Shown here: piece by piece, positions 21,767 through 33,605 of the stretch
Layout of the letters: each line of letters begins with the position of its first letter
Numbering within the stretch: position 1 is the first letter of the stretch
NCBI GenBank assembly: GCA_022315425.1
Contig: JAIUPT010000030.1
Location: forward strand, 310,001 to 374,000
Origin: Pseudevernia furfuracea
Lineage: Eukaryota; Ascomycota; Lecanoromycetes; Lecanorales; Parmeliaceae
Length of the DNA: 64,000 nucleotides
Direction: 5' to 3'
Position numbers and translations under genes: made by a program
Notes under the pieces: generated by a model
Seen by the model: the letters and a program-made list of their open reading frames with translations, nothing else
What the model was told of the DNA's origin: nothing
Databases searched by the model: none

Positions 21767-23875
21767 ATGTCTCAGGTGATTTGGGACGAGATGACCGAAT
21801 CGCCTGGGACAACGACTCCTATCAGCACACATGGGGCACCCTTTCCAGGGGGACCGCTGCCATTCGAGCAGCCACCCAAGCTCAAGGGTCGCAGGCGTCT
21901 CTTGCAGAGCCTGCAAAGGATGTCATCTTCTCAATCGCTAGCTTCCATGCGCCGAGCTCCTCCCAGTTCTTATTCAGGTGGGAGTAAAGCTTCAATGTCC
22001 TGTGTATCTTTATCATCCTCCAGTTCCAGACACTGTCATTCGTATGGAAACTCCTATTCTTCCACCCAGTCCGGTACTTTCTCGACTGCACCAACTTCAG
22101 TAGCAAGTACACCTGGTCCAGAGAACCAGAACTTTGATCCCGGGGCTCGGATTCGATGCTTAGACGGTGAGCTTGCTGGTCATGCTTCTCCTGTGCCAAA
22201 GAGCGTACCTTTACCGGCAGACATGCGGGCGGGCACAAAAGAGGCGATGTCCGCTGTCACGTCAGGGATGGCTTGCGTGTTCGAAGACTATTTCTCGAAG
22301 CCCATGGTCCGTGTAAAGGAGCTTCGCAAGAGGAGGAATTTCAACTTTTGGGGTGAGATGCCTCAAGAGTTAGCAATGCACATTTTCCAATTTCTGAGAC
22401 CAAAGGAGATCGTCAAGTGTTCGGCGGTCTCAAGAAGGTGGCACAAGATGTGCTTTGATGGACAGCTATGGAGCAATCTTGACACCCAGGAATACTACCA
22501 AGACATACCCGCAGCTTCGTTGACCAAAATCATAGAGAGAGCTGGACCTTTTGTGAGAGATCTAAACCTGAGGGGTTGTGTGCAGATGCCGGTTAGCTGG
22601 GGCAAAGATGGCCAAAATATAACAGATGCGTGCAGAAACTTGGAATATTTCTCTCTCGAAGGCTGCCGCATTGACAGAAGCTCAGTACATCATTTCCTTC
22701 TTCGGAACCCACGGCTCATGCACATCAACCTCTCAGGTATGAAAGGTCTTAGCAACTCCGCCCTTAGGATTATCGCTCAGAACTGTCCACAACTGGAGCA
22801 TCTCAACATATCCTGGTGCCAGAACGTTGATTCAAGTGGTCTGATTAAGGTCGTACAATCATGCTCTCGACTCAAGGACCTACGAGCTGGAGAGGTCAAA
22901 GGCTTCAACGATCAAGCACTTCTTCTTGAGCTATTCAACCGCAACACCCTTGAAAGACTATTTGTCGATCATTGCGTCGAGCTTGACGACGAGGCTCTTC
23001 AGGTACTGATTCAAGGTGTTGACCCTGAAATCGATCCTTTGACAGAACGAGCTATGGTTTCGCCTCGCAACTTCCATCATCTCGATCTCAGTCGATGTTC
23101 GCAACTCACTGACAAAGGCGTCAAATGCCTGGCTGGCAACGTGCCCAATCTCTGTGGTCTTCAGCTTTCGTACTGTGAAGAATTGACGGATGATGCGCTT
23201 ACAGGAATACTAGAATCTACTCCACATATGACCCACCTGAACCTGGAAGAAATTGACCACCTTTCCAACAGCACTCTCCAAAATCTCGCTAAATCTCCAT
23301 GCGCTCAAATACTCCAACACCTCAACATCAGCTACTGCGAGAACCTAGGCGACAGCGGCATGCTCCACGTCATAAAGTCTTGCCCCAAGCTTCACACTGT
23401 CTTCATGGACAACACCCGCGTCTCAGACCTCGTTTTGACAGAAGCAGCAGCGCAGATCCACATCCGTGACCGTCTCAACCCTTTGACCACCAAGTCTCCC
23501 CCAACCGTTGGCCTCCATCTCGTCGTCTACGACTGCCAAAATGTCACATGGACCGGCGTCCGCGAAATCCTGGCCCGCAACACTGAGCCCAACAGACGAG
23601 AAATGATCTCTCTAAAATGCTTTTACGGGTATCAAGACACGGTCAATGAGCATATGAAGAGGGTGCTAAAGGGTGAAGCAAGGGCCGCAAGTAGGTTGGA
23701 AAGGAAGTGGGCGGAGTATATGGTTGCGAGTGAGGAGGCTGGTGCACAAGGAGCTGGGGCCAGGAGAAGGAGGCGGAGATTGAGGGAGGCGGCAATGGTG
23801 CATGCGGATGAGGAAGAGGGGGGGCCAAGGACTGGGAGGAGAAGGGCGAGGAGTGGAGGGTGTGCTATTATGTGA
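21767..23875 (+). CDS. F-box/leucine-rich repeat protein with C-terminal CaaX box, single exon
   Basis: A 702-residue substrate-recognition subunit of an SCF ubiquitin ligase. Residues about 1-190 are Ser-rich and disordered. The F-box is at about 197-240 (EMPQELAMHIFQFLRPKEIVKCSAVSRRWHKMC, quoted here only by its ends: EMPQELAMHIF to SRRWHKMC). Some ten cysteine-type LRRs follow (for example LEHLNISWCQNVDSSGL, HHLDLSRCSQLTDKGV, LQHLNISYCENLGDSGM). The tail is basic (RRRRRRLREA) and ends in CAIM, a CaaX prenylation motif. The LRR type is that of FBXL2/FBXL20, GRR1 and Pof2; the size and CaaX box favour the FBXL2/20-like group over GRR1. The ATG at 21767 follows a long leader. No lesion was seen. 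Confidence 0.9.
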   Translation: MSQVIWDEMTESPGTTTPISTHGAPFPGGPLPFEQPPKLKGRRRLLQSLQRMSSSQSLASMRRAPPSSYSGGSKASMSCVSLSSSSSRHCHSYGNSYSSTQSGTFSTAPTSVASTPGPENQNFDPGARIRCLDGELAGHASPVPKSVPLPADMRAGTKEAMSAVTSGMACVFEDYFSKPMVRVKELRKRRNFNFWGEMPQELAMHIFQFLRPKEIVKCSAVSRRWHKMCFDGQLWSNLDTQEYYQDIPAASLTKIIERAGPFVRDLNLRGCVQMPVSWGKDGQNITDACRNLEYFSLEGCRIDRSSVHHFLLRNPRLMHINLSGMKGLSNSALRIIAQNCPQLEHLNISWCQNVDSSGLIKVVQSCSRLKDLRAGEVKGFNDQALLLELFNRNTLERLFVDHCVELDDEALQVLIQGVDPEIDPLTERAMVSPRNFHHLDLSRCSQLTDKGVKCLAGNVPNLCGLQLSYCEELTDDALTGILESTPHMTHLNLEEIDHLSNSTLQNLAKSPCAQILQHLNISYCENLGDSGMLHVIKSCPKLHTVFMDNTRVSDLVLTEAAAQIHIRDRLNPLTTKSPPTVGLHLVVYDCQNVTWTGVREILARNTEPNRREMISLKCFYGYQDTVNEHMKRVLKGEARAASRLERKWAEYMVASEEAGAQGAGARRRRRRLREAAMVHADEEEGGPRTGRRRARSGGCAIM

Positions 23876-24427
23876 GGAGAGAGGGGTGAAGTGTTAGGAG
23901 TTGATGGTACATGTTGGGAATGACGCAACGAAATGACTATACGCATTATTGATGGTTTGGACAAGGACGAATGGCTGGTAGAGTACCGAGGCTTTGGGAC
24001 AGATGGGGATGATGGAAGAAGGCTCCGACGTATCAAGGCAACATTTTCCATTTAGGTCTGGAGGTAGGAGTTTGGGACGGGACTTGATCAAGGTATATGC
24101 ATTGGAGCATCTGTTTGCACGTCGTTCCATAGACAACGTCAAGTCTTAGAGATTATACTCATGGCATACAGATGTTTTTCATGAGCTTGAAGCCCGTCGA
24201 GACGGTCGGGAATATTAATTTCCTAGGGGTGGTGGGGACGATTCGCCTCGGCTACTCGTCCCCCCCAAAATTAGGGTTGGATGTGGGGCAGTCAGGCTTG
24301 CATGTGACACTCGAATCCAACACCAAGCTTTGAGGTGGGGAAGAAAGCCGTCTTGTTGTTTCTGCCATCTTACTCTACCACGTCCCCAGCAGGCCTCGTT
24401 GTGAGCAGCTATCTTTTATCTTTGAGT
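23876..24427. other. Intergenic region between F-box gene and glycogenin
   Basis: This holds the 3' flank of the F-box gene and the glycogenin promoter. It includes a G/C-rich inverted stretch around 24224-24276 (GGTGGGGACGA / TCGTCCCCCC). No gene was recognised. Confidence 0.45.
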
Positions 24428-26726
24428 ATGGCGGCAGCAAGGCAACATGTATTCTGCACGGTCAGCTAATTGCCTTTTCTCAACCCCTGGAGGAGCATCT
24501 CGTTGAAAACAGGATTGACGTTCTCTAGCTGCTCACGAGCGATGCATACCTGCCTGGTCAGACTGTCAAAAACTCTTCAACACACTCAATGCTGATACAA
24601 AGTATCAGGTGCCATGGTGCTTGCACATTCCTTAAGAGACAATGGTACTAAGGAGCAGTTGGCCATCCTCGTCACCCTCGACTCTCTATCTGCCTCAACA
24701 CTTGAGGAGCTCAAAGTACATCCCCAAGCCACTTCTATGCAGATAAGCTTGCTGACCGTTGTTTACAGACAACATACGACCATATCATACCTGTCGACCG
24801 TATCACAAACAAGTCTCCGCAAAACCTCTACCTCATGAACCGGCCAGACCTTGTTTCCACCTTCACCAAGATAGCTCTCTGGCGGCAGACCCAATTCGAC
24901 CACATTGTATACATAGACGCGGACGTTGTAACGCTTCGAGCTCCTGATGAACTGTTCAATAATCCTCCAAGCTTTGCAGCTGTACCAGACATAGGATGGC
25001 CGGATTGCTTTAACAGCGGTGTCCTCTCGCTTAAACCCAATATGGGCGACTACTACGCTCTGTTGACTCTGGCACAAAGAGGAATAAGCTTCGATGGAGC
25101 AGATCAAGGGCTATTGAACATGCACTTCCGGGATTGGCAGAGATTGAGCTTCACGTACAATTGCACGCCCAGTGGAAACTATCAATATGTGCCTGCCTAT
25201 AGGCACTTTCAGAGCCAGATAAACATGGTGCACTACATTGGAAACGAAAAGCCGTGGTTAGTCGGGAGAGAACAGAAGGGAGCGAGTGGAGTGTATGAGG
25301 AGTTGCTGGGACGCTGGTGGGCTGTCTATGACAAGCATTACAGGAACCCTGTAAGTCGTTCCCAATCTGTGTGAAATATACGCCGCTAATGAGCTTCAAC
25401 AGACAACAGCATACATATCAGGCCAAGCATCGAAACAATCAAGAAGGGTGCAGCAGTACGTTAAGGGCGAAATGTCAAGCACAGATTACGGTTTTTCCTC
25501 GGTACGGCCACAGGAGGACGAGCTCAAGGAGCCAGAAGCTCCAGTCCATACTACTGAGCCGTCGCTGACCGATAAGACCAACTTAGCTGAAGACATACAA
25601 CAAGGAGAGGTCAAACCAACGCCCACTGCGCAGCAACGGCGCTTCTCGATCGACTGGGACCCCATACAGTGAGCAAGAATAGTACAGTGGCCGCTAAATT
25701 AGACTGACGATGGACAGCAATCCTCCACCAGCGCACTCCCGACCTGAAGCCGCCAACTTCCCCACTGAAAGTTACGAAATGTCCGCAGATCGCAAGCTGT
25801 TCCAAGCACCAAAATACCCTGAGCCACCAAAAGACATGTACTACCAAGTTCCCTCAACCCCGCCAGCAAACGAACGTCCTGAGCCCATCTTCCCTTGGGA
25901 AACAACTGCACCCAAACCTACTCGTGTATTTGTAGACGACGCTCGCCAATCCGCAGCAACCCCGGAAGCCACTCCCTCAATAACTACTGAAGACGATGAC
26001 GATGAAACCCAAACCGAAACAATGTCTCCCTCAACGCCTACCATGAATTCCGACAACATCGAACCATTCGCTACCTACACTCGAACCAACGCCTGGGACG
26101 AAGTACCCGAAATCGAACGATACATATCTCAATTACCACAAAACCGACGCGCCAAAGTGCAAGTACCCATCAACAATGCCACTCCCACCGCTAGTGGTCA
26201 CCAAAGAAACGTAAGCGGCGACGAACCCATGTTCTCCCCTGGTATCGAAGATCCATCACAGCAACGTCGCCCTAGCATGAAATTAACCGACTTCCCAACC
26301 GAAATTGAACGCCCCTCCCTCCCCGTAACCCCAGCTGCTGTCCGTCGTCCCTCATTCTGGGGCTCGGAGCGCGACGCTGCTGGCGATCTCCCCAGCGCAG
26401 AAGGCGTGCCCGATCAGAACGCGTGGGATCCCGTCGCCAAGCTCGCCGAGCTCCAGCGCCGGCAGTCAGAAATGCTGGCAGAAGGCCCGGCAAGCCCTGG
26501 GCGTTTCATTCCGGATAGGGAGTTACCCGAATCATCGAGTGCGCCATTGACCGAGGTCGAAGAAGAGGAGAAAGCGGATGGGGCACCTACAGCTGGATCC
26601 ACCCAAGGTGCGATGCCAACGGCTTTCCGAACTGTGGACTTCAACCGGGGAAGTGTGTCCCAGAATCGTGAGATTGGTAAAGAACAGGTAGTGGCGGCGG
26701 CGGCGGCAGCACCGACTGAGTCCTGA
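24428..26726 (+). CDS. GLG1: Glycogenin (self-glucosylating glycogen initiator), six exons
   Basis: A GT8-family glucosyltransferase that primes glycogen synthesis. Exons: 24428-24460 (MAAARQHVFCT), 24529-24556 (LLTSDAYLPG), 24609-24715 (AMVLAHSLRDNGTKEQ...), 24769-25350, 25403-25668 and 25718-26726; they add up to an uninterrupted 674-residue protein. The catalytic core shows HIVYIDADVVTLRAPDELF (DxD metal site), FNSGVLSLKPN, GADQGLLN and NMVHYIGNEKPW. The long tail is Pro/Ser-rich and disordered. It contains PIFPWE, matching the glycogen-synthase-docking region of fungal glycogenins, and NAWDEVPEIERYI, which is also conserved there. The two micro-exons at the 5' end were placed by splice signals and by conservation of the Rossmann-like start. 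No lesion was seen. Confidence 0.92.
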
Positions 26727-27138
26727 AGGCTTTAAATACCGCCAACTTTTGGTGTATCATTTTGCCTGCACTACTTGTGGTCATTCGAGCTTGCTTTCCA
26801 TGCTCGCTCGCCATTCTTCGCCTACGTAATCATTTTGTTCTCCTCCCTGCCCTTGTTACTGTGGCCTAGACGTGGGCTTTCATGAGCGACTTATTTGCAT
26901 ATATGAGTATTTTGTTTATCAATGACGTTCAGTTTGGCTGGTGATTCTCTCAAAGATACCCCAAGTAGCAATAATTGAGATAGATTGATCTACGCATAAA
27001 ATGCTTCGTTGATACCCGTCTCATGTGAACCAGAAATGTCACGGGGTGATCAAGGCTGCTAAGCTAGGAGGCATTGAAGTCTTTTCTATTTGCAAAGAAT
27101 CCTCGTCTCTATTTCACCCTCAGGCCTCTCCATTCCCA
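26727..27138. other. Convergent 3' flanks of glycogenin and FRS1
   Basis: The region between two convergent stop codons. It is AT-rich around 26900-27000. No gene or clear terminator was recognised. Confidence 0.45.
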
Positions 27139-29276
27139 TCAAAGGAAGACCTCGACGTTGATCTCCAACGTGCTAACCGGATACCTCAACTCAAACTTCT
27201 CCAACACACTCGGATGCAGTATGCCAAAGGTCCCAATCACCCTCTCCTTCCCTTCCATTCTCAAATGTATCGCCGCCGCATGCCCAGGCAAGAACGTCTT
27301 GTCATCCACCTCGCTAATCCAATACGCGCTCTCCCCCACACCCTTCCCCTCCAAACCCTCCTCACTAGTCATGAAAGCGGATTTGAGCATGAGCATGACG
27401 CGATCCATGAGCCCGTGGACGATTTCGAAGCCGCTGTTTTTGGAAAGGAATGCCGCGGCGAAGTGACGCTCGTTGCGGCTTTTTCGCTCGAGGGACATGT
27501 CTTTAAAGGCTACGTCGCTGACTTCGAAGATTTTGATGGGGACGCTGTGGTGTTTGTTTTCGCGTAGTGTCTTCAGGAGGCCAGGGAGGAGAGATGTGCG
27601 GACGACTTGGTATTCCGCCGTTTTAGGGTTGGCCAGTCTGACGGCAGTAGCGCCGTCATCGACGCGATTTAAGTGCGCAAAATTCTCGGCGTGGGAGCAG
27701 AGGATGAGAGGTAATACTTCTGACCAGCCTGCCATGGCTGCCTCGAGCCTTACGATATCGCTGAGTTTGTTGATGGCAAGGGGCTGGGCGACTGTGCCTG
27801 AGATGTTGGGGAATGATCGCGGGAGGTTGTTGAAGCCATAAGCGATAGCAACATCTTCCATTATATCGGCTTGATGCAGAACATCGGCGCGAGTGGGTGG
27901 GACCTGCACGTCTATTAGGTCATCCGAGGCGGAAGACGGAGAAGCGGTATAGCACATTTTCCTCAACAGTGAGCAAATATCGGAGGCGGAGAGAGAAAGG
28001 CCACAGCAAGAATTTATATAGGAGATTGAGGCTTGGGTCTCGCGGGGAGTGAGGTCAGGGACTTGGCGGGTTTGGTGGTTGTGTGGGGATTTAATCAGGA
28101 TGGGTTCGACCGTAAAGGGCTCCGAGGTGTATTGGGAGAACATGGTGACGATGATGTTGTTTACTATCTCGGCTTTCGTTTTGTCGGTGGCTGTTATATC
28201 GATGAAGATGTTGCGGGTTTTGAGGCTGATTTTGGAGTGGTTGGAGTTGATAATTGGGGGCATGGAGCAGACTGTTCGGTTCGCGTCGAGGATGACTGGG
28301 TAGACAGGGGAGTCTTTGATTATGTGTAGGTACCGCGAGAGGTGTTTATCGTTCTGATGATGCCAGTAAGATCACATAGTCCTCTATGATCAGTGCATGC
28401 CGTACATACCTCATAGAACTTCATCAATTCCACTGCATTCATGGACTTGGTCTGGTTCAGAGGCACAAATTGTATTTGTTCGGGCGGCAACGCCTCGTAC
28501 GTAAAAGGTCCTTGTATAGTGTCCAGGTCATGCGTCCCAATTGCAACCAGGGTCCGTTGTCGAGCTAGATTCTGGTGCAGCTTATCTTGCAAAGCAATGA
28601 AGGACTCGTATCGTGCTTGTGTGAATTTAACATTGCGTAGGATGGCTCCGGAAACGTAAGGCCTTATTCTTGATGTCTATCTTGGTTTAAGCACTGCGTT
28701 CTTAAACTCCATTAAGATTCGACCACTGACCTCCTGTTGTGCGGTGAGATGTTCCAGCTGTCCACCTGCTGGCGAGGCCAGCCTGTACTGAGGAGCATCT
28801 CGTTTCCCACGGAAGATATTGAGCATCAAAGATATCCCTTCGAAACAAAGCATGTCATATCTAGCCCAGAACTTTAGTTAAAAACGCAGAGTGAGATCCC
28901 TGTTGTCATTCAAACCTGTTCGCGGGTATCTCGATCTTGAGCTGCGCCGGTTCTTGTTTGCCATTGACCACTGGCCGGTCACTCGTTGAAGTCTGTTCGA
29001 AAGCTCAGCTCAAGATATCGAAGCAGTGAGAAGTGTGCATGTCTACATCTTCATCGAGTTCAATCCCTGGATATTGTCAACACAAAGGTCACATTTATAC
29101 CTCGTGGTTCTGCCTACCAAATTCGAAACAGAGCTCGTCAAATTCCTCTGTGGTATAGCTGGAGATATAGCGCATTAGCATTTAGGTATACGGTCGATTG
29201 GGCGACTGAGGCGATTTACCTACTCTTGACCAAGTGCTTCGAAGAGCGCGGCCTTGTCAACAGCTATGGTAGGCAT
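27139..29276 (-). CDS. FRS1: Cytosolic phenylalanyl-tRNA synthetase beta subunit, multi-exon
   Basis: The beta subunit of the alpha2-beta2 enzyme that charges tRNA-Phe in the cytosol. The start ATG is at 29274-29276 (MPTIAVDKAALFEALGQ). Introns join YTTEEFDELCFEFG to IELDED and then to TSTSDRP, QLKIEIPANR to YDMLCFEGISLMLNIF, the B3/4-domain start to ARYESFIALQDKLHQNLARQ, and GTHDLDTIQGPFTYEALPP to NDKHLSRYLHIIKDSPVYPV. The main exon carries the B5 domain (VPPTRADVLHQADIMEDVAIAYGFNNLP), RTSLLPGLLKTLRENK and the C-terminal GTFGILHPSVLEKFELRYPVS. One TGA near 29015 falls inside a 54-base GT-AG intron. Length is about 590 residues, normal for FRS1. No lesion was seen. Confidence 0.93.
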
Positions 29277-29885
29277 ATTGGCGCTACCTGGAGGACATCA
29301 AAGCCTCAGCAGTGACTAGTTACGTATGCGGCAGCTCTTCGAGTATGTAGCGGGCTCTTCTTGACAGCAGTGTAATTTTCGTTGACACCAAGTCATGGCG
29401 GTATACAGCTAAACAAAATCCATTTGGCTGTGTAGGGCTGAGATTGCTTGGCGGCAAAGCCTCATTCACAACATCCAGATTTCCGTGCTCAGGGCTAGAA
29501 CAAGCACAAGCCCATGAATAGACACGGTGCAGACACTATTTGCTACACCAATTGCCTGCGACCTGAGCTGAAGCTTGGGTATAATACAAGCTGTCAATCC
29601 AAAAGGTGAGCGCGAAGTCCTCGATCGAACACAGCAAATACATCGCCCGAGTCTTCTCAACAATCAAACTTCCGTTCATGAGCTTCCGAATTGGAAAAGA
29701 GCTTACCCAGAGCTGACACTGCGTTCATAGTCCCTAAATTCGTCTTTCATGCCTACACCTAGCAACAAGTAATTCCATCCTCAAGACACTACCCCGAGCA
29801 AGCACCAGAGTGCCACGACCTGTCACAAAGACTCGGCCATTCCCTTCAGTGTTCAAGACTCTAGATCGGGCTCTACAAACACAAT
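29277..29885. other. Divergent promoter region of FRS1 and TPD3
   Basis: The region between two divergent start codons. It probably contains both promoters. A short open frame at 29466-29663 has no supporting features. Confidence 0.5.
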
Positions 29886-32127
29886 ATGGAGGAGCAAGGG
29901 CAGAATGATCCTCTCTTCCCCATTGCCGTTTTGATCGATGAGCTTAAGGTGAATCCTCTACCTACTACATCTCTTGTTTTGGCATCTAAATGTATGACCG
30001 TCACCAGCACGACGATGTTCTGCTCCGTCTGAACGCGATACACCGCCTCTCAACCATAGCTTTAGCTCTAGGCGCCGAACGCACAAGAGATGAGCTCATA
30101 CCATTCCTTGACGGTCAGTGCCGTCAAAACTTGGGACCCTCGCTCTCCTCCAACGCCATACTGACTTTTCTATAGAATCCGTAGAGGACGAAGACGAAGT
30201 CCTTACAGCATTGAGTGAAGAGCTCGGAGGTTTCGTAGAATACGTTGGCGGTCCAGAATATGGGCACGTGCTCCTATCACCTTTAGAGAACCTCGCCGCA
30301 ATCGAAGAGCCTTTGGTACGAGAAAAGGCTGTCGAATCCCTCAATAAGATATGCAAAGAGCTCTCACAATCCCAAGTTGAAGACCATTTCATTCCTCTCA
30401 CTGTACGCCTCTCAAAAGCCGACTGGTTCACCTCAAAGATCTCCGCAACTGGGCTTTATAACGTTCCCTACAGCAAGGCAACACCGCCATCTCAAGAAGG
30501 ACTTCGCCAGCAATTCGGGCAGCTGGTACATGATGAAACTCCTATGGTTCGACGGCAGGCCGCAAACAACCTCGCAAAATTCGTAAAGGAAATGCCGCCA
30601 CAGATCGTCATTGACGAGATGATACCCCTATTTCAGCATTTGGCCGGTGATGACCAGGATAGCGTTCGGTTGTTGACGGTGGAAATATTAATCTCGATCG
30701 CGGAAGTTATACCCAAGGAGCAACAGACGAGCCATGGAACGCTTCTCACAGCTTTACGGAGTCTTTTTGAAGACAAGAGCTGGAGAGTTCGATACATGGT
30801 CGCAGATCGCTTTGAGAAGGTAGGACTCTTATTGCCCAAGATGCGAAACGAAAGGCAGACTTTGACCCGCCACAGATTGCAAAAGCTGTAGATGAAGAAA
30901 CTGTGACCCGCGATCTGGTCCCCGCGTTTGTAAAGCTCCTTAAAGACACCGAAGCTGAGGTCCGCACTGCTATCGCTGGGCAAATTCCAGGTCAATAAAT
31001 CCATGTTCTAGGCATCGGATGTGATATGCTGATGCGACCCAGGCTTCTGTGGATTACTTGATCGAGAGACGCTGCTTAACGAAATTATGACTAGCATCGA
31101 AGACTTGGTGTCAGACACCTCGCAACACGTACGTGCGGCATTAGGAACTCAGATCAGTGGTTTGGCACCTATCTTGGGCAAGGAAGAGTAAGCAACATGT
31201 GGCTGGCTGCCTCTCTAATCTGTAGTTGACATACCTCTAGGACCATTGCACATCTTCTGCCAATGTTTTTGCAAATGCTGAAAGACGAATTCCCTGATGT
31301 TCGCCTGCACATAATCTCGAAGCTCGAGCTAGTCAACAAGGGTATGTCTTCTTTTACCGACCAGCATCTATTACCGGAACTGATATTTTTAGTCATCGGT
31401 ATTGAGCTTCTGTCTCAATCACTGCTCCCTGCCATTGTACAATTAGCCGAAGACAAGCAATGGCGTGTTCGATTAGCCATAATTGAGTACATTCCATTGC
31501 TGGCAGGCCAACTTGGACAAGATTTCTTCGATGATAAGTTGAGCACGCTTTGCATGAGCTGGTTGGGTGACACTGTTTTCTCGATACGGGAAGCAGCTAC
31601 CAAAAACCTGAAGAAGCTGACTGAAGTCTTCGGGGTTGGGTGGGCGAGCAACGCCATTATTCCAAAGGTCATCGTGATGGGCAAACACCCGAATTACCTA
31701 TACCGAATGACCACATGCTTCGCCATCTCGGTACGCATACCTGAAAGCGTTCCACCCGTATTAACCCCAGCTGACCTCTACTATGTAGACTCTTGCACCG
31801 GCTATAGATCTAGAGGTCATTGAAAAGTCCATTCTTCCAATGATGGACAAACTCGTCTCTGACGATATTCCAAACATCCGCTTCAATGTTGCTAAGTCCT
31901 ATGCTGTCCTCATCGATGTCCTCAAACGTCTATCCGCCCAAGGTACTATCTTCGATCTCGAAAAGTCAGGTCAAACACTGCAGCCATCTTCCGCTGGTCA
32001 ACATCTCATCCAGCAGCAAATCCTACCAAATCTGGAGAAATTACAACAAGACGAGGACGTGGATGTGAGGTATTTTGCGACGACTGCTGCAGGAAGTGTG
32101 GGAGATGCTATGGCAATGTCGCCTTAG
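29886..32127 (+). CDS. TPD3: Protein phosphatase 2A scaffold subunit A (PR65), multi-exon
   Basis: A HEAT-repeat scaffold that holds the PP2A catalytic and B subunits. The ATG at 29886 gives MEEQGQNDPLFPIAVLIDEL, joined by an intron to HDDVLLRLNAIHRLSTIALALG. Later exons show the usual 39-residue HEAT units: EDHFIPLTVRLSKADWFTS, DETPMVRRQAANNLAKFVKE, EDKSWRVRYMVADRFEK, DTEAEVRTAIAGQIPG, AEDKQWRVRLAIIEYIPLLA, MGKHPNYLYRMTTCFAIS and SDDIPNIRFNVAKSYAVL. The C-terminus is DEDVDVRYFATTAAGS. At least seven introns of about 45-65 bases are needed and all have GT-AG ends. The length of about 620 residues matches the family. No lesion was seen. Confidence 0.93.
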
Positions 32128-32647
32128 GTTGAGGATTGTCTACGTAGCTTGTTTTCTGGGACAGGCAGGATTCTTTAGAGGCATTGAGGAGATACCTACA
32201 TAAATCATTGATCGTGTTGTTCCGTGCACAGGAGTCCTTGCAGTGGCTGCTCACCATCATGAAAGTGACCATCCAAAGGGATATTTAGTATCACCAATTG
32301 CCTTTATGTTTCATTTCATCACGCGGGGGAGTACTAGTACAGGTTGTCACTATTTTCATGGCTATGCTGCTGGTCGTTGACGACGTAGCATCTTCAATGG
32401 CTGTTTTCCGCTTGAATGCCAACTATCAGCATATCACATCTAGAGGCTCGGCATTAATGCGCCTCTTGTAGGCAATCACTCAAAGGTTTCAATGTTTGAA
32501 CTGGTCTTTGCCGATCAACGTTTCTTTTCGCTGATTCAGCTCTACGACAGGGGCAACAGCCGATGAACATTGTTTGCAGCATTCAATCTTGACCGGTCAG
32601 ATACCAGCATGCTAAGGTACAAGACGGCTATGATTCTGTTCGCTCCT
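32128..32647. other. Convergent 3' flanks of TPD3 and RPS3
   Basis: Untranslated sequence between convergent stop codons. No gene was recognised. Confidence 0.5.
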
Positions 32648-33605
32648 CTACTCCTGACCATAGTCTTCCTTGCCCTCCTCTCCACCCTGCTCCTGCTGCT
32701 CAGCCAACCTCTGCTGCTCCGCTGCCTGTTGCGCCGCAACTGCCTTGGCGCCATAGTCCTGGCTCATGGGCTGCACAACCGTCTGTTCTTCCTTTGGCTC
32801 GATGATAGTGACGGAGTCCGGCAGGGATTTCTGAGGACCAGACTTGCCTTCGGGATCGGATCCACGCATGATCTTGACCTTGATGCCCAGCACGCCTTGG
32901 CGGAGGAGAACGTGGCGGGTGGCGGAGTCGATGAAGTCTTTGGCGGGTTGACCGGAGTGGATCATGAAGCCGTCCTGTCCTGCCATTAGCATGATTCCCC
33001 CCCCCCTCCCCCCCAATCATCCACCGTACAAGACAAGACGAAAGAAAACAAGACATACGGTAAACTTCATGCTCTTCGCCCTAGCAGCCCTCAGCTTCCC
33101 CGAAACCACCACCTCGCACCCTTTCGCTCCGCTCTCCATGATGAAACGCAGCACACCATAGCAAGCTCTCCGGACAGCCAATCCATTGAGCAACTTGTAG
33201 CGGAGAGATTCGCACTGAGCGACAGCGGAGAGACCACGGTTCTGGACCTTGGCGGCGTAGAGGGAGACGGAGTTCTCGGGGAACTTGAAGCGTTTTTGGA
33301 TAAGGGAGGTCAGTTCGCGGATGCGGCGCCCTTGCTCGCCGAGCACTTCCTGGGTGTGTGTTGCGCGGATGACTATATGGGTTGAGAGATCAGAATGAGA
33401 GGGTTGAGGTAAAAGGGAAGGAGAAGGGGAGATGGTGGGGGGGCGTACTGATATCAGTCACGGTAGGCGTGACGCGGACCTCGACGCCAGAGTATCCTTC
33501 CTCTGCTAGCTCGCGCTGGAAGAATTCGTTCAGTTCGGCGTAGAAGACACCGTCTGCCACGAACTTCCTACGCTTGGAAACAGAGGCTCCTGGTACAGAA
33601 GTCAT
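32648..33605 (-). CDS. RPS3: 40S ribosomal protein uS3, three coding exons
   Basis: A small-subunit ribosomal protein at the mRNA entry site. The start ATG is at 33603-33605. Exon 1 reads SKRRKFVADGVFYAELNEFF and ELAEEGYSGVEVRVTPT. An intron with a GT-rich/pyrimidine context leads to exon 2 (IRATHTQEVLGEQGRRIRELTSLIQ type start, KH-domain motif GEQGRRIREL; then QCESLRYKLLNGLAVRRACYGVLRFIMESG). A second intron lies near 32985-33065. The last exon reads GQDGFMIHSGQPAKDF, RQGVLGIKVKIM and an acidic Gln/Glu-rich tail. The protein is about 265 residues. The small G/C-rich introns are typical of ribosomal protein genes. No lesion was seen. Confidence 0.93.

Noticed and set aside
27025..27841. Plus-strand open frames opposite the end of FRS1
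   Set aside because: They lie wholly within the FRS1 B5/C-terminal coding sequence on the minus strand and have no features of their own.
29000..29060. Apparent stop codon in FRS1
   Set aside because: The TGA falls in a 54-base segment with GT-AG ends. Removing it joins IELDED to TSTSDRP in frame, so it is an intron.
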